In this document: positions 1 to 5,187 of the stretch, piece by piece
Layout of the letters: every line of letters begins with the position of its first letter
Position numbering within the stretch: position 1 is the stretch's first letter
Assembly: GCA_024408895.1 (NCBI GenBank)
Contig: JAKSUO010000068.1
Location: 1 to 6,526 of the forward strand
DNA: 6,526 nt
Source: Alphaproteobacteria bacterium
GTDB lineage: Bacteria > Pseudomonadota > Alphaproteobacteria > RF32 > CAG-239
Direction: 5' to 3'
Program-made: the position numbers and the translations under genes
Notes under the pieces: generated by a model
The model's database searches: none
The model's input: only the letters and a program-made list of their open reading frames with translations
What the model was told of the DNA's origin: nothing

Positions 1-274
1 CGGCTGACGCGAGTAAATGCGCCGTAATTTTTTGACGCCATATACAAAGAAGTACGCAAGGAAACAGGCACGGCTGACGGGGAAAACTCGGCTGACGCGA
101 GTAAATGCGCCGCAATTTTTTGACGCCATATACAAAGAAGTACACAAGGAAACAGGCACGGCTGACGGGGAAAACTCGTCTGACGCGAGTAAATGCGCCG
201 CAATTTTTTGACGCCGTGTACAAAGAGGTACACAAGGAAAAAAATTGCAAGCAGTTACCCGTCAGACGAGTTTT
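1..274. repeat. Tandem array, 88-bp period, about three copies
   Basis: Copies begin at 1, 89 and 177, each starting with CGGCTGACGCGAG (CGTCTGACGCGAG in the third). Copies 1 and 2 differ at two positions only (25 versus 113, 56 versus 144). Copy 3 follows them to about 236 and then departs into an A-run and a unique tail. The window begins inside or at the edge of the array, so the copy number is a minimum. Inside each unit the motif CGGCTGACG occurs twice, at unit offsets 1 and 71, giving occurrences at 1, 71, 89 and 159, with a variant at 177. The period is not a multiple of three, so any reading frame rotates from copy to copy; I therefore treat the open frames here as chance and the region as non-coding. 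No unique spacers separate the copies, so this is not a CRISPR array. The family of the repeat is not recognised. Confidence 0.95.
171..274. repeat. Nested imperfect palindrome formed by the last repeat copy
   Basis: The last copy and its flank form a long inverted repeat. The outer arms are 15 bp and perfect: AAAACTCGTCTGACG (171-185) against CGTCAGACGAGTTTT (260-274). A middle pair, GCAATTTTTT (200-209) and AAAAAATTGC (239-248), is also perfect. The inner stem is GTGTAC (216-221) against GTACAC (228-233) with a 6-nt loop. The stretch between outer and middle stems is also related on the two arms (GAGTAAATGC versus GGGTAACTGC). The element could extrude as a cruciform or fold when transcribed. 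It might be a MITE-like or REP-like end or a structured RNA; the sequence does not decide. On the plus strand the outer stem ends in only four T residues, so it is a poor terminator. Confidence 0.85.
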
Positions 275-305
275 AAAAAAAGAAAGAGTGGGAAAAAACC
301 CACTC
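275..305 (-). terminator. Intrinsic terminator of the small lipoprotein gene
   Basis: Read on the minus strand, a 7-bp perfect stem GAGTGGG/CCCACTC with a six-T loop is followed by the T-rich tract TTTCTTTTTTT. The stem arms lie at 299-305 and 286-292. It sits 38 nt past the stop codon of the minus-strand lipoprotein gene, so it very probably ends that transcript and insulates it from the repeat array. On the plus strand no T-run follows the stem, so it should work in one direction only. Confidence 0.9.
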
Positions 306-343
306 AATCCCTTATTTCAGAAAATTTGCTGTTTTTAACAAGT

Positions 344-751
344 TTAGTACATCGGACGTTGAGAAATCAGATGCATCTGACCACAATCACCGCCTTCGCA
401 AACTTCTGCTCTATTATAAGGGCGTGTTTCGAAAGAAGTAGATTCAAACGTACGAGGTTCATACACTGTACGATATGTTGTGTTCTTGTAAACAACTTTT
501 ACCGGCGTTCTAACTGTATATTCTTTCGCCGGGCAACCGCCACAATTTGCAACCGGCGCAGAAGCCTGGCAGCAAGGAGTCGGTTGAACAACCGGTGCCG
601 GTACTGGTGCCGGTCTCGGTTTAACTAATGTATCGCTGCATCCTTCACGGCCAGCGTATTGATAATTGCGGCCTTCATTAACATTGTCGTTGGCGCAAGC
701 CGTCAAGCCGGCAACCAAAACCAACGCTATTGCGTAATATAAATTTTTCAT
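344..751 (-). CDS. Small Cys/Tyr-rich lipoprotein of unknown function
   Basis: This is a predicted lipoprotein of 135 residues. It has a short charged N-terminus (MKN), a hydrophobic stretch at about 4-15 and the lipobox LTAC (16-19), so Cys19 would be lipidated and the protein anchored to a membrane facing the periplasm or outer membrane. After it come a Pro/Ala/Val-rich linker (about 44-59), a cysteine cluster (Cys60, Cys61, and CGGC at 70-73), a Tyr/Thr/Arg-rich segment with alternating hydrophobic residues (about 78-112) that looks beta-prone, and a last cysteine pair (Cys118, Cys123). Cys38 makes seven cysteines beyond the lipidated one, which suggests disulfides or metal binding; that is inference. 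The start is set by GGAGG (757-761) five bases before the ATG. It is transcribed alone, with its own terminator downstream. I recognise no family, so the function is unknown. Confidence 0.85.
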   Translation of the reverse strand: MKNLYYAIALVLVAGLTACANDNVNEGRNYQYAGREGCSDTLVKPRPAPVPAPVVQPTPCCQASAPVANCGGCPAKEYTVRTPVKVVYKNTTYRTVYEPRTFESTSFETRPYNRAEVCEGGDCGQMHLISQRPMY

Positions 752-1057
752 ATAATCCTCCAGTTAATTTCCTGAAAATTAGAACATTCATAATCATTTT
801 TATTATTAACAGAAAATTAATTATTTGTTAAGCATTTTTTTACTTTTTGCTTTTTTTTATATAAAAGCAGGCAAAAAAAGTCTTTTTTTGACATATACTG
901 TCTTTTAAAAATTACAATGTCATTTTTTAATTTTTTTATCTTTTATTTTGTAACATATTGATTTAAAATGATATTTCCTAAAATCCCCGATTCGCAATTT
1001 TTAAATACTTTCACCAATGCTGTCCACAAAATAATAAAATAGTTAAACATTAGAAGA
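752..1057. other. AT-rich spacer dense in A/T tracts, no gene seen
   Basis: This spacer of about 306 bp separates two minus-strand lipoprotein genes. I see no credible coding frame or RNA gene. It holds many runs of five to eight A or T residues, concentrated at about 835-940, with centres often near one helical turn apart. A perfect dyad CAAAAAAAGTCTTTTTTTG lies at 872-890, and a 7-bp stem TGCTTTT/AAAAGCA lies at 848-854 and 863-869. Such DNA is expected to be curved and could bind HU- or H-NS-like proteins (inference). There is no strong terminator just after the upstream gene; only a weak 6-bp stem (1050-1055 with 1064-1069) overlaps its end, with no uninterrupted T-run after it. Confidence 0.7.
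802..831 (-). promoter_or_regulatory. Candidate sigma70 promoter for the small lipoprotein gene
   Basis: Read on the minus strand, a -35-like TTAACA (826-831) is followed by an 18-bp spacer and a -10-like AATAAT (802-807). Each box matches the consensus at five of six positions. It would give a leader of roughly 45 nt before the ATG at 751. In DNA this AT-rich such matches arise easily by chance, so the call is weak. Confidence 0.35.
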
Positions 1058-1561
1058 TTAATTTTCTAAAATCTTTAATTCTTCTGGCGTTAAAGTTATT
1101 TTTTCGCCGTTATTAACAGTATATCCGCTTATCGGCTTATCATTTGCAAACACAACCTCGGCAATCAATTCACCATTTTCATCATAAGTTTTTTGCGCAC
1201 CGTTTTGCACACCGGCTGTGAAATTAAGTTCATTATGGACCTGTCCATCCGGATAATAATTATACAAAGGACCATCAACTTGACCTTTTCTAAATGTTGT
1301 TTTGTTTTGAAGTGTTCCTTCTTCATCATAGAATTTGCCCTCACCGTCCGGCAATCCGTCTTTGCTTTCCACTTCCATACGCACGCCACCATTTTGATAA
1401 TATATTTTGTAAACGCCGTTAATCGGTTTATCTTGCATATCATAAACCACCCCATTAACCACGCTGGTATTATTCTCATTATATATCAAAACACTTGCTG
1501 TATCATCATTACACGCCGCGCACAAAAACATCAAACATAAAGCGCAAATTTTAAAATTCAT
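1058..1561 (-). CDS. MORN-2/YwqK-type repeat lipoprotein
   Basis: This 167-residue exported protein consists mostly of MORN-2-like repeats (the COG2849 YwqK type). The N-terminus is a signal peptide with a hydrophobic core at about 4-16 ending in LCAAC. Cys17 is the likely lipidated residue, although Cys rather than Leu at -3 makes the lipobox slightly atypical. Four repeat units of 24-25 residues follow at about 48-72, 73-96, 97-120 and 121-145. Each has an aromatic or polar strand such as YKIYYQNG, KFYDEEG or YNYYPDG, then a second strand and a Gly/Asp turn. Such repeats make small beta-hairpin sheets and are usually annotated as antitoxin component YwqK-like. No toxin partner is visible, and that label is no proof of a toxin-antitoxin role. 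The start is fixed by AGGAG (1569-1573) seven bases upstream and by the signal peptide. A separate promoter candidate lies at 1587-1615. The biological role is unknown; a surface or periplasmic scaffold is plausible. Confidence 0.85.
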   Translation of the reverse strand: MNFKICALCLMFLCAACNDDTASVLIYNENNTSVVNGVVYDMQDKPINGVYKIYYQNGGVRMEVESKDGLPDGEGKFYDEEGTLQNKTTFRKGQVDGPLYNYYPDGQVHNELNFTAGVQNGAQKTYDENGELIAEVVFANDKPISGYTVNNGEKITLTPEELKILEN

Positions 1562-1586
1562 ATTAAGTCTCCTAAAGTATGACTTT

Positions 1587-1615
1587 ATGCTAAATAAAAC
1601 CCTCTAAAATGTCAA
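1587..1615 (-). promoter_or_regulatory. Sigma70-like promoter for the MORN-repeat lipoprotein gene
   Basis: On the minus strand a perfect -35 box TTGACA (1610-1615) is followed by a 17-bp spacer and a -10-like TAGCAT (1587-1592; four of six matches). Transcription would start near 1580, giving a leader of about 20 nt that includes the AGGAG ribosome-binding site. It points away from the HU promoter candidate at 1662-1691. Confidence 0.65.
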
Positions 1616-1638
1616 ACAAGAATAAAAAAGACTCACAG

Positions 1639-1650
1639 CGGATATTTCCG
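1639..1650. promoter_or_regulatory. Short dyad between divergent promoters, possible operator
   Basis: CGGATATTTCCG has perfect 4-bp arms (CGGA/TCCG) around TATT. It lies between the -35 boxes of the two divergent promoter candidates, 12 bp from the HU box and 23 bp from the lipoprotein box. That position suits a regulator of both genes. A 12-bp dyad is short, so it may be chance. Confidence 0.25.
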
Positions 1651-1661
1651 ATGTTTTTCAT

Positions 1662-1691
1662 TTGACATTACTTGAGTTATCGTACTACTAT
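1662..1691 (+). promoter_or_regulatory. Sigma70-like promoter for the HU gene
   Basis: A perfect -35 box TTGACA (1662-1667) is followed by an 18-bp spacer and TACTAT (1686-1691; four of six matches to TATAAT). The predicted start point is near 1698, which puts the stem-loop at 1698-1713 at the very 5' end of the mRNA and gives a leader of about 47 nt. Confidence 0.6.
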
Positions 1692-1697
1692 GATTGC

Positions 1698-1713
1698 CGA
1701 GAAACAATTCTCG
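1698..1713 (+). promoter_or_regulatory. Stem-loop at the 5' end of the HU mRNA leader
   Basis: CGAGAA (1698-1703) and TTCTCG (1708-1713) form a perfect 6-bp stem with a 4-nt loop ACAA. No T-run follows, so it is not a terminator. Directly downstream of the predicted -10 box it would cap the leader. A role in mRNA stability is inferred, by analogy with other 5'-terminal stem-loops. Confidence 0.45.
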
Positions 1714-1744
1714 TTTACACAACTTATATGTAAGGAATAATAAA

Positions 1745-2023
1745 ATGAATAAAAATGAATTAATTGACAGCATTTCCAAAACATCGGGATTAACAAAAAC
1801 AGATTCTGCCAAAGCATTGGATGCTTTTATCACATCAGTATGCAGTACGTTAAAATCCGGCGGAGATGTTCGCTTGGTTGGTTTCGGTACATTTGCCACA
1901 TCTAAAAGATCCGCTACAACCGCCATAAATCCGCGCACACGTCAACCGGTTAAAGTTCCGGCTCACAATGTTGCAAAATTCAAAGCAGGTAAAACATTAC
2001 AAGATGTTGTAAACAGCAAATAA
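1745..2023 (+). CDS. hupB: HU-family nucleoid-associated DNA-binding protein
   Basis: This 92-residue protein has the full length and layout of HU/IHF proteins. An N-terminal helical dimerisation part begins MNKNELIDSI and runs to about residue 40. The conserved turn GFGTF follows (46-50). The beta-arm carries NPRTRQPV (62-69), whose Pro63 is the residue that intercalates in DNA in this family, and the C-terminal helix contains FKAGKTLQDVV (79-89). HU dimers bind and bend DNA with little sequence preference and compact the nucleoid. I chose the ATG at 1745 because AAGGA (1732-1736) lies eight bases upstream and homologues start here; a longer frame from 1694 would add 17 non-family residues and overlap the leader stem-loop. 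The gene is monocistronic, with its own promoter candidate and a strong terminator at 2042-2075. Cys33 is not a conserved family residue. HU rather than IHF is favoured by overall similarity; the exact paralogue name is uncertain. Confidence 0.95.
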   Translation: MNKNELIDSISKTSGLTKTDSAKALDAFITSVCSTLKSGGDVRLVGFGTFATSKRSATTAINPRTRQPVKVPAHNVAKFKAGKTLQDVVNSK

Positions 2024-2041
2024 TTGTTGCGTTTGATTAAG

Positions 2042-2075
2042 AAAAAGGCGGCTGATTAAACTCTCCGCCTTTTTT
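2042..2075 (+). terminator. Intrinsic terminator after the HU gene
   Basis: The stem AAAAAGGCGG (2042-2051) pairs with CCGCCTTTTT (2065-2074) around a 13-nt loop, with a run of six T residues at 2070-2075. It lies 18 nt after the HU stop codon and separates that transcript from the glycan operon. Confidence 0.93.
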
Positions 2076-2098
2076 AGTTGGATATTTTTATTTTGCCG

Positions 2099-2127
2099 TT
2101 GCCATAACCCAATATTTTTACTATTCT
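2099..2127 (+). promoter_or_regulatory. Candidate promoter of the surface-glycan operon
   Basis: TTGCCA (2099-2104; five of six matches) is followed by a 17-bp spacer and TATTCT (2122-2127; four of six). It lies in the 79-bp gap between the HU terminator and the first glycosyltransferase gene. A start near 2134 would leave a leader of about 20 nt whose only ribosome-binding match is a weak AAAGAG (2143-2148). A 9-bp direct repeat ATATTTTTA occurs at 2082-2090 and 2112-2120, 30 bp apart, with one copy inside the spacer. Confidence 0.5.
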
Positions 2128-2154
2128 GCAAGAAAGAATAACAAAGAGTAGCTC

Positions 2155-3288
2155 ATGATTAAACAACTGAAAATACTTTTAACCCGCGACAGAAGCGCAT
2201 TTTCCACTAAATGGGTATGCAATTTTGCCACGAATTTATCAAATGCCGGTCACAAAGTGATATTATTGTGCGACACTACGGAAAATAAAGTTGATGTTCC
2301 GATAAGTTCGGATGTTATCAAAATCAATTTAAGCGGCAAAACGAACAATTTTCTGACCAATCTGTGGCACAGCATACGCCAATACATCACCTTGCCGACT
2401 TGGCGTTTCGGCAAAGCTTTGCGCCAGATACAGCCTGACGTTATCATCTGCTACTTTTTGCAGGATTTATTCAATGTATCATTCTGGCAAAATCACAATA
2501 TCCCGATTATTTTAATGATGCACAATCCTCCGAACGAAGTTTTTGAAAAACAATTCAAACATTGGTGGAAAAGGATTATATATAGGCGTTTAATTCAAAG
2601 AGTTGCCGTTATACAAGTTTTAATGCCCGAATTTGTTGATATGGTGAAAAAAGAATTCCCCGATAAAGAAGTTGTAGTTATTGCAAATCAAGTTCCAATG
2701 CCGGAACAAGAAAAAGATTATAGCGTGAACACAAAAACCATAATTCATGTGGCGCAAATTGCCAAAGCGAAGCGCCAACAAGATTTAATAGAAGCGTTTA
2801 TTCCGCTTGCAAAAGATTTTCCGGATTGGAAAATAAAGTTTTTCGGCAAGGTAAAAAATTCTCCGAAACACCTCAAATATATGCAGAATTTACAAAAAAT
2901 TGTCAGCAATAATAATCTGGAAAATCAAATTTTGTTCCCCGGTTTTTCGCATAACATCACCGAAGAATATCTAAATGCGGAAATTGTGGCCTTACCATCT
3001 TATACCGAAGGGTTCGGTTACGGATTGGCCGATGGCTTGGCTCTCGGCTTGCCGGGTATCGGTTATGATTTTGCCTTAGCCATCAACAGAATTTTAGTTA
3101 ATGAAAAAAGCGGTTATTTGGTAAAAGATATTGATGAAATGACAGAAAAACTCAAACTTTTAATGACAGATGGCAAATTACGTAAACAAATGGGGCAATT
3201 TGCCAGAAAAGATATGGAAAAATATTCTCCGCAAATCATCATATCTCAATGGTTGCAACTCATAGAAAAAGTCTTGGAGGGCAAATAA
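2155..3288 (+). CDS. GT4-family (GT-B fold) glycosyltransferase
   Basis: This 377-residue, full-length GT-B enzyme of the GT4 type would move a sugar from a nucleotide donor to a lipid-linked or growing glycan at the cytoplasmic face of the inner membrane. The N-terminal acceptor domain (about 1-185) starts with KILLTRDRSAFSTKW (6-20) and an AGHKVILL strand (31-38), and contains MMHNPPN (121-127). The donor domain begins near HVAQIAKAKRQQDLIEAF (198-215), the usual G-R-x-x-x-K-G-like strand and helix in altered form. The donor-site motif SYTEGFGYGLADG (282-294) corresponds to EX7E, but the second acid is Asp (Glu285 to Asp293). There is no signal peptide or clear transmembrane segment. The ATG at 2155 has only a weak AAAGAG upstream, so translation may be modest. 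It is first in the operon; its stop directly abuts the next start. The transferred sugar and linkage cannot be read from the sequence. Confidence 0.9.
   Translation: MIKQLKILLTRDRSAFSTKWVCNFATNLSNAGHKVILLCDTTENKVDVPISSDVIKINLSGKTNNFLTNLWHSIRQYITLPTWRFGKALRQIQPDVIICYFLQDLFNVSFWQNHNIPIILMMHNPPNEVFEKQFKHWWKRIIYRRLIQRVAVIQVLMPEFVDMVKKEFPDKEVVVIANQVPMPEQEKDYSVNTKTIIHVAQIAKAKRQQDLIEAFIPLAKDFPDWKIKFFGKVKNSPKHLKYMQNLQKIVSNNNLENQILFPGFSHNITEEYLNAEIVALPSYTEGFGYGLADGLALGLPGIGYDFALAINRILVNEKSGYLVKDIDEMTEKLKLLMTDGKLRKQMGQFARKDMEKYSPQIIISQWLQLIEKVLEGK
3276..3280 (+). promoter_or_regulatory. Ribosome-binding site inside the GT4 gene end
   Basis: GGAGG lies within the last codons of the GT4 gene, eight bases before the ATG at 3289, which directly follows the TAA at 3286-3288. 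It fixes the GT8 start and implies coupled translation of the two transferases. Confidence 0.8.
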
Positions 3289-4218
3289 ATGAATAAAAAA
3301 TGCCAAAATCAACATATATATTTTTGTGCTGACCATAATTATCTACCGTTTACTTCTGCAACAATGGCTTCAATATTGGCTAATTCTTCGGCAAACACTA
3401 AACAAACATTCCATATCATAAGTGACGATATAACCGATAACGATATTATAAAATTGCAGAATATGAATGATATAAAAAAATGTGATGTTATTCTGCACAA
3501 AATTCATAAAGAAGAATTTGAACAATGTAACGATATGGATTTCGGATATTTATCCCTTGGCTCTCTATATCGTTTTAAAATTGCTGATTTTTTCCCAAAA
3601 GACGCAGATAAAGTGTTATATCTGGATGGAGATATGATTGTAACATCACCGTTAGATGACTTGTTTGCAACTGATTTAGAAAATAATTTTGCTGCCGTAG
3701 TTGAGGAAAAAGGTGCAATTCAAGTGCAAAATTTACAATTACAAAGCGGAAAATATTTTAATGCCGGTATGATTTTATTTAATACGAAAAAATTTATCGG
3801 ACACGATTTGTTAAAAGAAGCTCTTGAATATTACAGCCAAAACAAAGAAAAAATTTTGTTCCATGATCAAGATATTTTAAACGGCTTATGGGACACACAA
3901 ACAAAATTCATTGAACAAAAGTATAATGTGCCATCCTTTGTAAAACATTTCAAAAATCCAGTTATTATACATTATACCGGTTTTGTAAAAAAGCCTTGGC
4001 ACACATATTGTCGTCATCCGCTTAAAAATGAGTGGCTTAAATACGCACAAATGTCGCCATATAAAAAATCAGCAAATGAATTGTTGATATTTAAAATCAA
4101 GAGATTTTTGAGTAATCTTTTTTATTTTAGCAAAGACCCTACACATAAAAAATATTACATTTTATGCTTGTTTGGGATGAATTTCGGAATTGGTAAAAAA
4201 GACAATAAATCTATTTAA
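3289..4218 (+). CDS. GT8-family glycosyltransferase (LgtC/WaaJ-like)
   Basis: This 309-residue protein has the GT8 motif set in order. An N-terminal strand and helix HIYFCADHNYLPFTSATMAS (9-28) binds the nucleotide. The metal-binding DXD lies in LYLDGDMIV (Asp113, Asp115). FNAGMILFN (157-165) and HDQDILN (192-198) follow, and the late motif HYTGFVKKPW (228-237) contributes the second metal/diphosphate ligand, His228, and a KPW. Family members are retaining glucosyl- or galactosyltransferases that use UDP-sugars and a divalent metal, acting at the inner face of the inner membrane on LPS/LOS core or related glycans. A Lys-rich aromatic C-terminal tail (about 266-304) probably helps membrane contact. 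Near its end, KKYYILCLFGMNFGIGKK resembles the N-terminal segment of the next gene product. It begins immediately after the GT4 stop with GGAGG at 3276-3280. Sugar specificity is not decidable. Confidence 0.93.
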   Translation: MNKKCQNQHIYFCADHNYLPFTSATMASILANSSANTKQTFHIISDDITDNDIIKLQNMNDIKKCDVILHKIHKEEFEQCNDMDFGYLSLGSLYRFKIADFFPKDADKVLYLDGDMIVTSPLDDLFATDLENNFAAVVEEKGAIQVQNLQLQSGKYFNAGMILFNTKKFIGHDLLKEALEYYSQNKEKILFHDQDILNGLWDTQTKFIEQKYNVPSFVKHFKNPVIIHYTGFVKKPWHTYCRHPLKNEWLKYAQMSPYKKSANELLIFKIKRFLSNLFYFSKDPTHKKYYILCLFGMNFGIGKKDNKSI

Positions 4219-4232
4219 TAAGGAAGGTAATT

Positions 4233-5174
4233 ATGAGTATTTTCAAGAAAAAAGTTAAACCACATAAGACAACTTATTTTTTTTGTGGGATTCCGGTATT
4301 TCGGACAACTCCGAGTATTAAATCGGTATTAAATGATGCCGTTGCCAGAATAAATAAGTTGGAATATTGCACACTCCCTGATATTACCAAAATTTCGCCT
4401 GCAACCGGAGTTATGCGTGATTTGCAACTGGCTAATCTTAAAATTTTAAAAAGCGTAGATACTTTTTGTAAAAAGCACAAAATCAGATATTGGTTAGACT
4501 TAGGTACTCTTTTAGGCGCATATCGCCATAATGATTTCATTCCTTGGGATGATGATGTGGATATAGGTATGCTTCGCGAAGATTACGACAAAATGATAAA
4601 GCTGTTTAATCAAGAAAACAAAGATGATGATATAGAATTGAACTACTTTTGCGGAAAAAACGGCTCGTCTAATATGATAAAAATTCAACACAAACATATT
4701 CCGGAAACTTGGGTTGACATTTTTCCTTATGAATTATACAGCAGAAAAGTTGAAACTTGGGAAGAAAAGCTAAAATTGACAAAGGAAGTGCGAAAAAAAA
4801 TATGCAAATATCGTATTCCTTATAAAGAAGAAGATAAATATGAATTTCACCAAAGACTGCGCAAAATACACTTTGAAAAAATTATGAACGGAGAACCAAC
4901 TGCTTTAGAAAAAGATAAGCCGGCAATTTTCCCGAGTTGCGACTTTTTGCACGGTCCGAAATATTCTTTTTTCGTAGATTATGAAACAATTTTTCCACTG
5001 AAAAAAATAAAATTCTGCGGATATGAATTCAGCACTGTAAATGATATTGATACTTACTTAACAACAAATTACGGCGACTATATGGCATATCCTAGATATG
5101 TTGACAACATCCATACAGATTTTAGTAAAATGCCTATTGAACATATTTTAATGATAAAAAAATACATTAAATAA
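4233..5174 (+). CDS. LicD-family phosphotransferase (phosphocholine-type)
   Basis: This 313-residue protein is of the LicD family, which has a nucleotidyltransferase-like fold. The core motif spans YWLDLGTLLGAYRH (86-99) and NDFIPWDDDVDIGM (100-113); Asp106, Asp107, Asp108 and Asp110 are the likely metal and catalytic acids. A further acid lies in WVDIFPY (Asp162), and a late YLTTNYGDYMAYP (275-287) matches the usual LicD C-terminal block. LicD enzymes transfer phosphocholine from CDP-choline to sugars of LPS or teichoic acid; other members move other phospho-alcohols, so the substrate is inferred. The N-terminal KTTYFFCGIPVF (12-23) is a short segment outside the catalytic core. AAGGAAGG (4220-4227) lies five bases before the ATG, and the gap from the GT8 gene is 14 nt. 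No choline kinase, transporter or CDP-choline synthase gene is present in the window. Between glycosyltransferases, it most likely decorates their product. Confidence 0.92.
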   Translation: MSIFKKKVKPHKTTYFFCGIPVFRTTPSIKSVLNDAVARINKLEYCTLPDITKISPATGVMRDLQLANLKILKSVDTFCKKHKIRYWLDLGTLLGAYRHNDFIPWDDDVDIGMLREDYDKMIKLFNQENKDDDIELNYFCGKNGSSNMIKIQHKHIPETWVDIFPYELYSRKVETWEEKLKLTKEVRKKICKYRIPYKEEDKYEFHQRLRKIHFEKIMNGEPTALEKDKPAIFPSCDFLHGPKYSFFVDYETIFPLKKIKFCGYEFSTVNDIDTYLTTNYGDYMAYPRYVDNIHTDFSKMPIEHILMIKKYIK

Positions 5175-5187
5175 AAAAGGTTATAAA

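Noticed and set aside
1..274. CRISPR array
   Set aside because: There are no unique spacers between short identical repeats; whole 88-bp units are repeated head to tail, and no cas gene is visible.
171..278. Plus-strand intrinsic terminator made by the long hairpin
   Set aside because: The loop between the outer arms is very large and only four T residues follow, so it does not fit the usual form.
17..338. Open reading frames across the 88-bp repeats (17-211 and 105-338, plus strand)
   Set aside because: The period is 88 bp, so the same DNA is read in a different frame in each copy. The frames are repeats of one another by construction, match no family I know, and lie over an inverted-repeat element.
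888..918. Plus-strand promoter TTGACA (888-893) with TACAAT (913-918)
   Set aside because: The spacer is 19 bp and no plus-strand gene follows before the HU gene, which has its own closer promoter. An antisense RNA to the MORN-repeat gene is possible but unsupported.
1050..1069. Terminator after the MORN-repeat gene
   Set aside because: Only a 6-bp AT-rich stem TTAGAA/TTCTAA overlapping the stop codon, with no T-run directly after it on the minus strand.
1193..1540. Plus-strand frame antisense to the MORN-repeat gene, and other frames opposite the HU, GT4 and LicD genes
   Set aside because: They are shadows: low-complexity translations without ribosome-binding sites or family motifs, fully inside genes with clear domains.
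1058..1561. Toxin-antitoxin module around the YwqK-like protein
   Set aside because: No partner gene is adjacent; the neighbours are a lipoprotein gene on one side and the divergent HU gene on the other.
1694..1744. Longer HU start at 1694
   Set aside because: It would add 17 residues unlike any HU N-terminus and cover the leader stem-loop. The ATG at 1745 has a good AAGGA and matches the family start.
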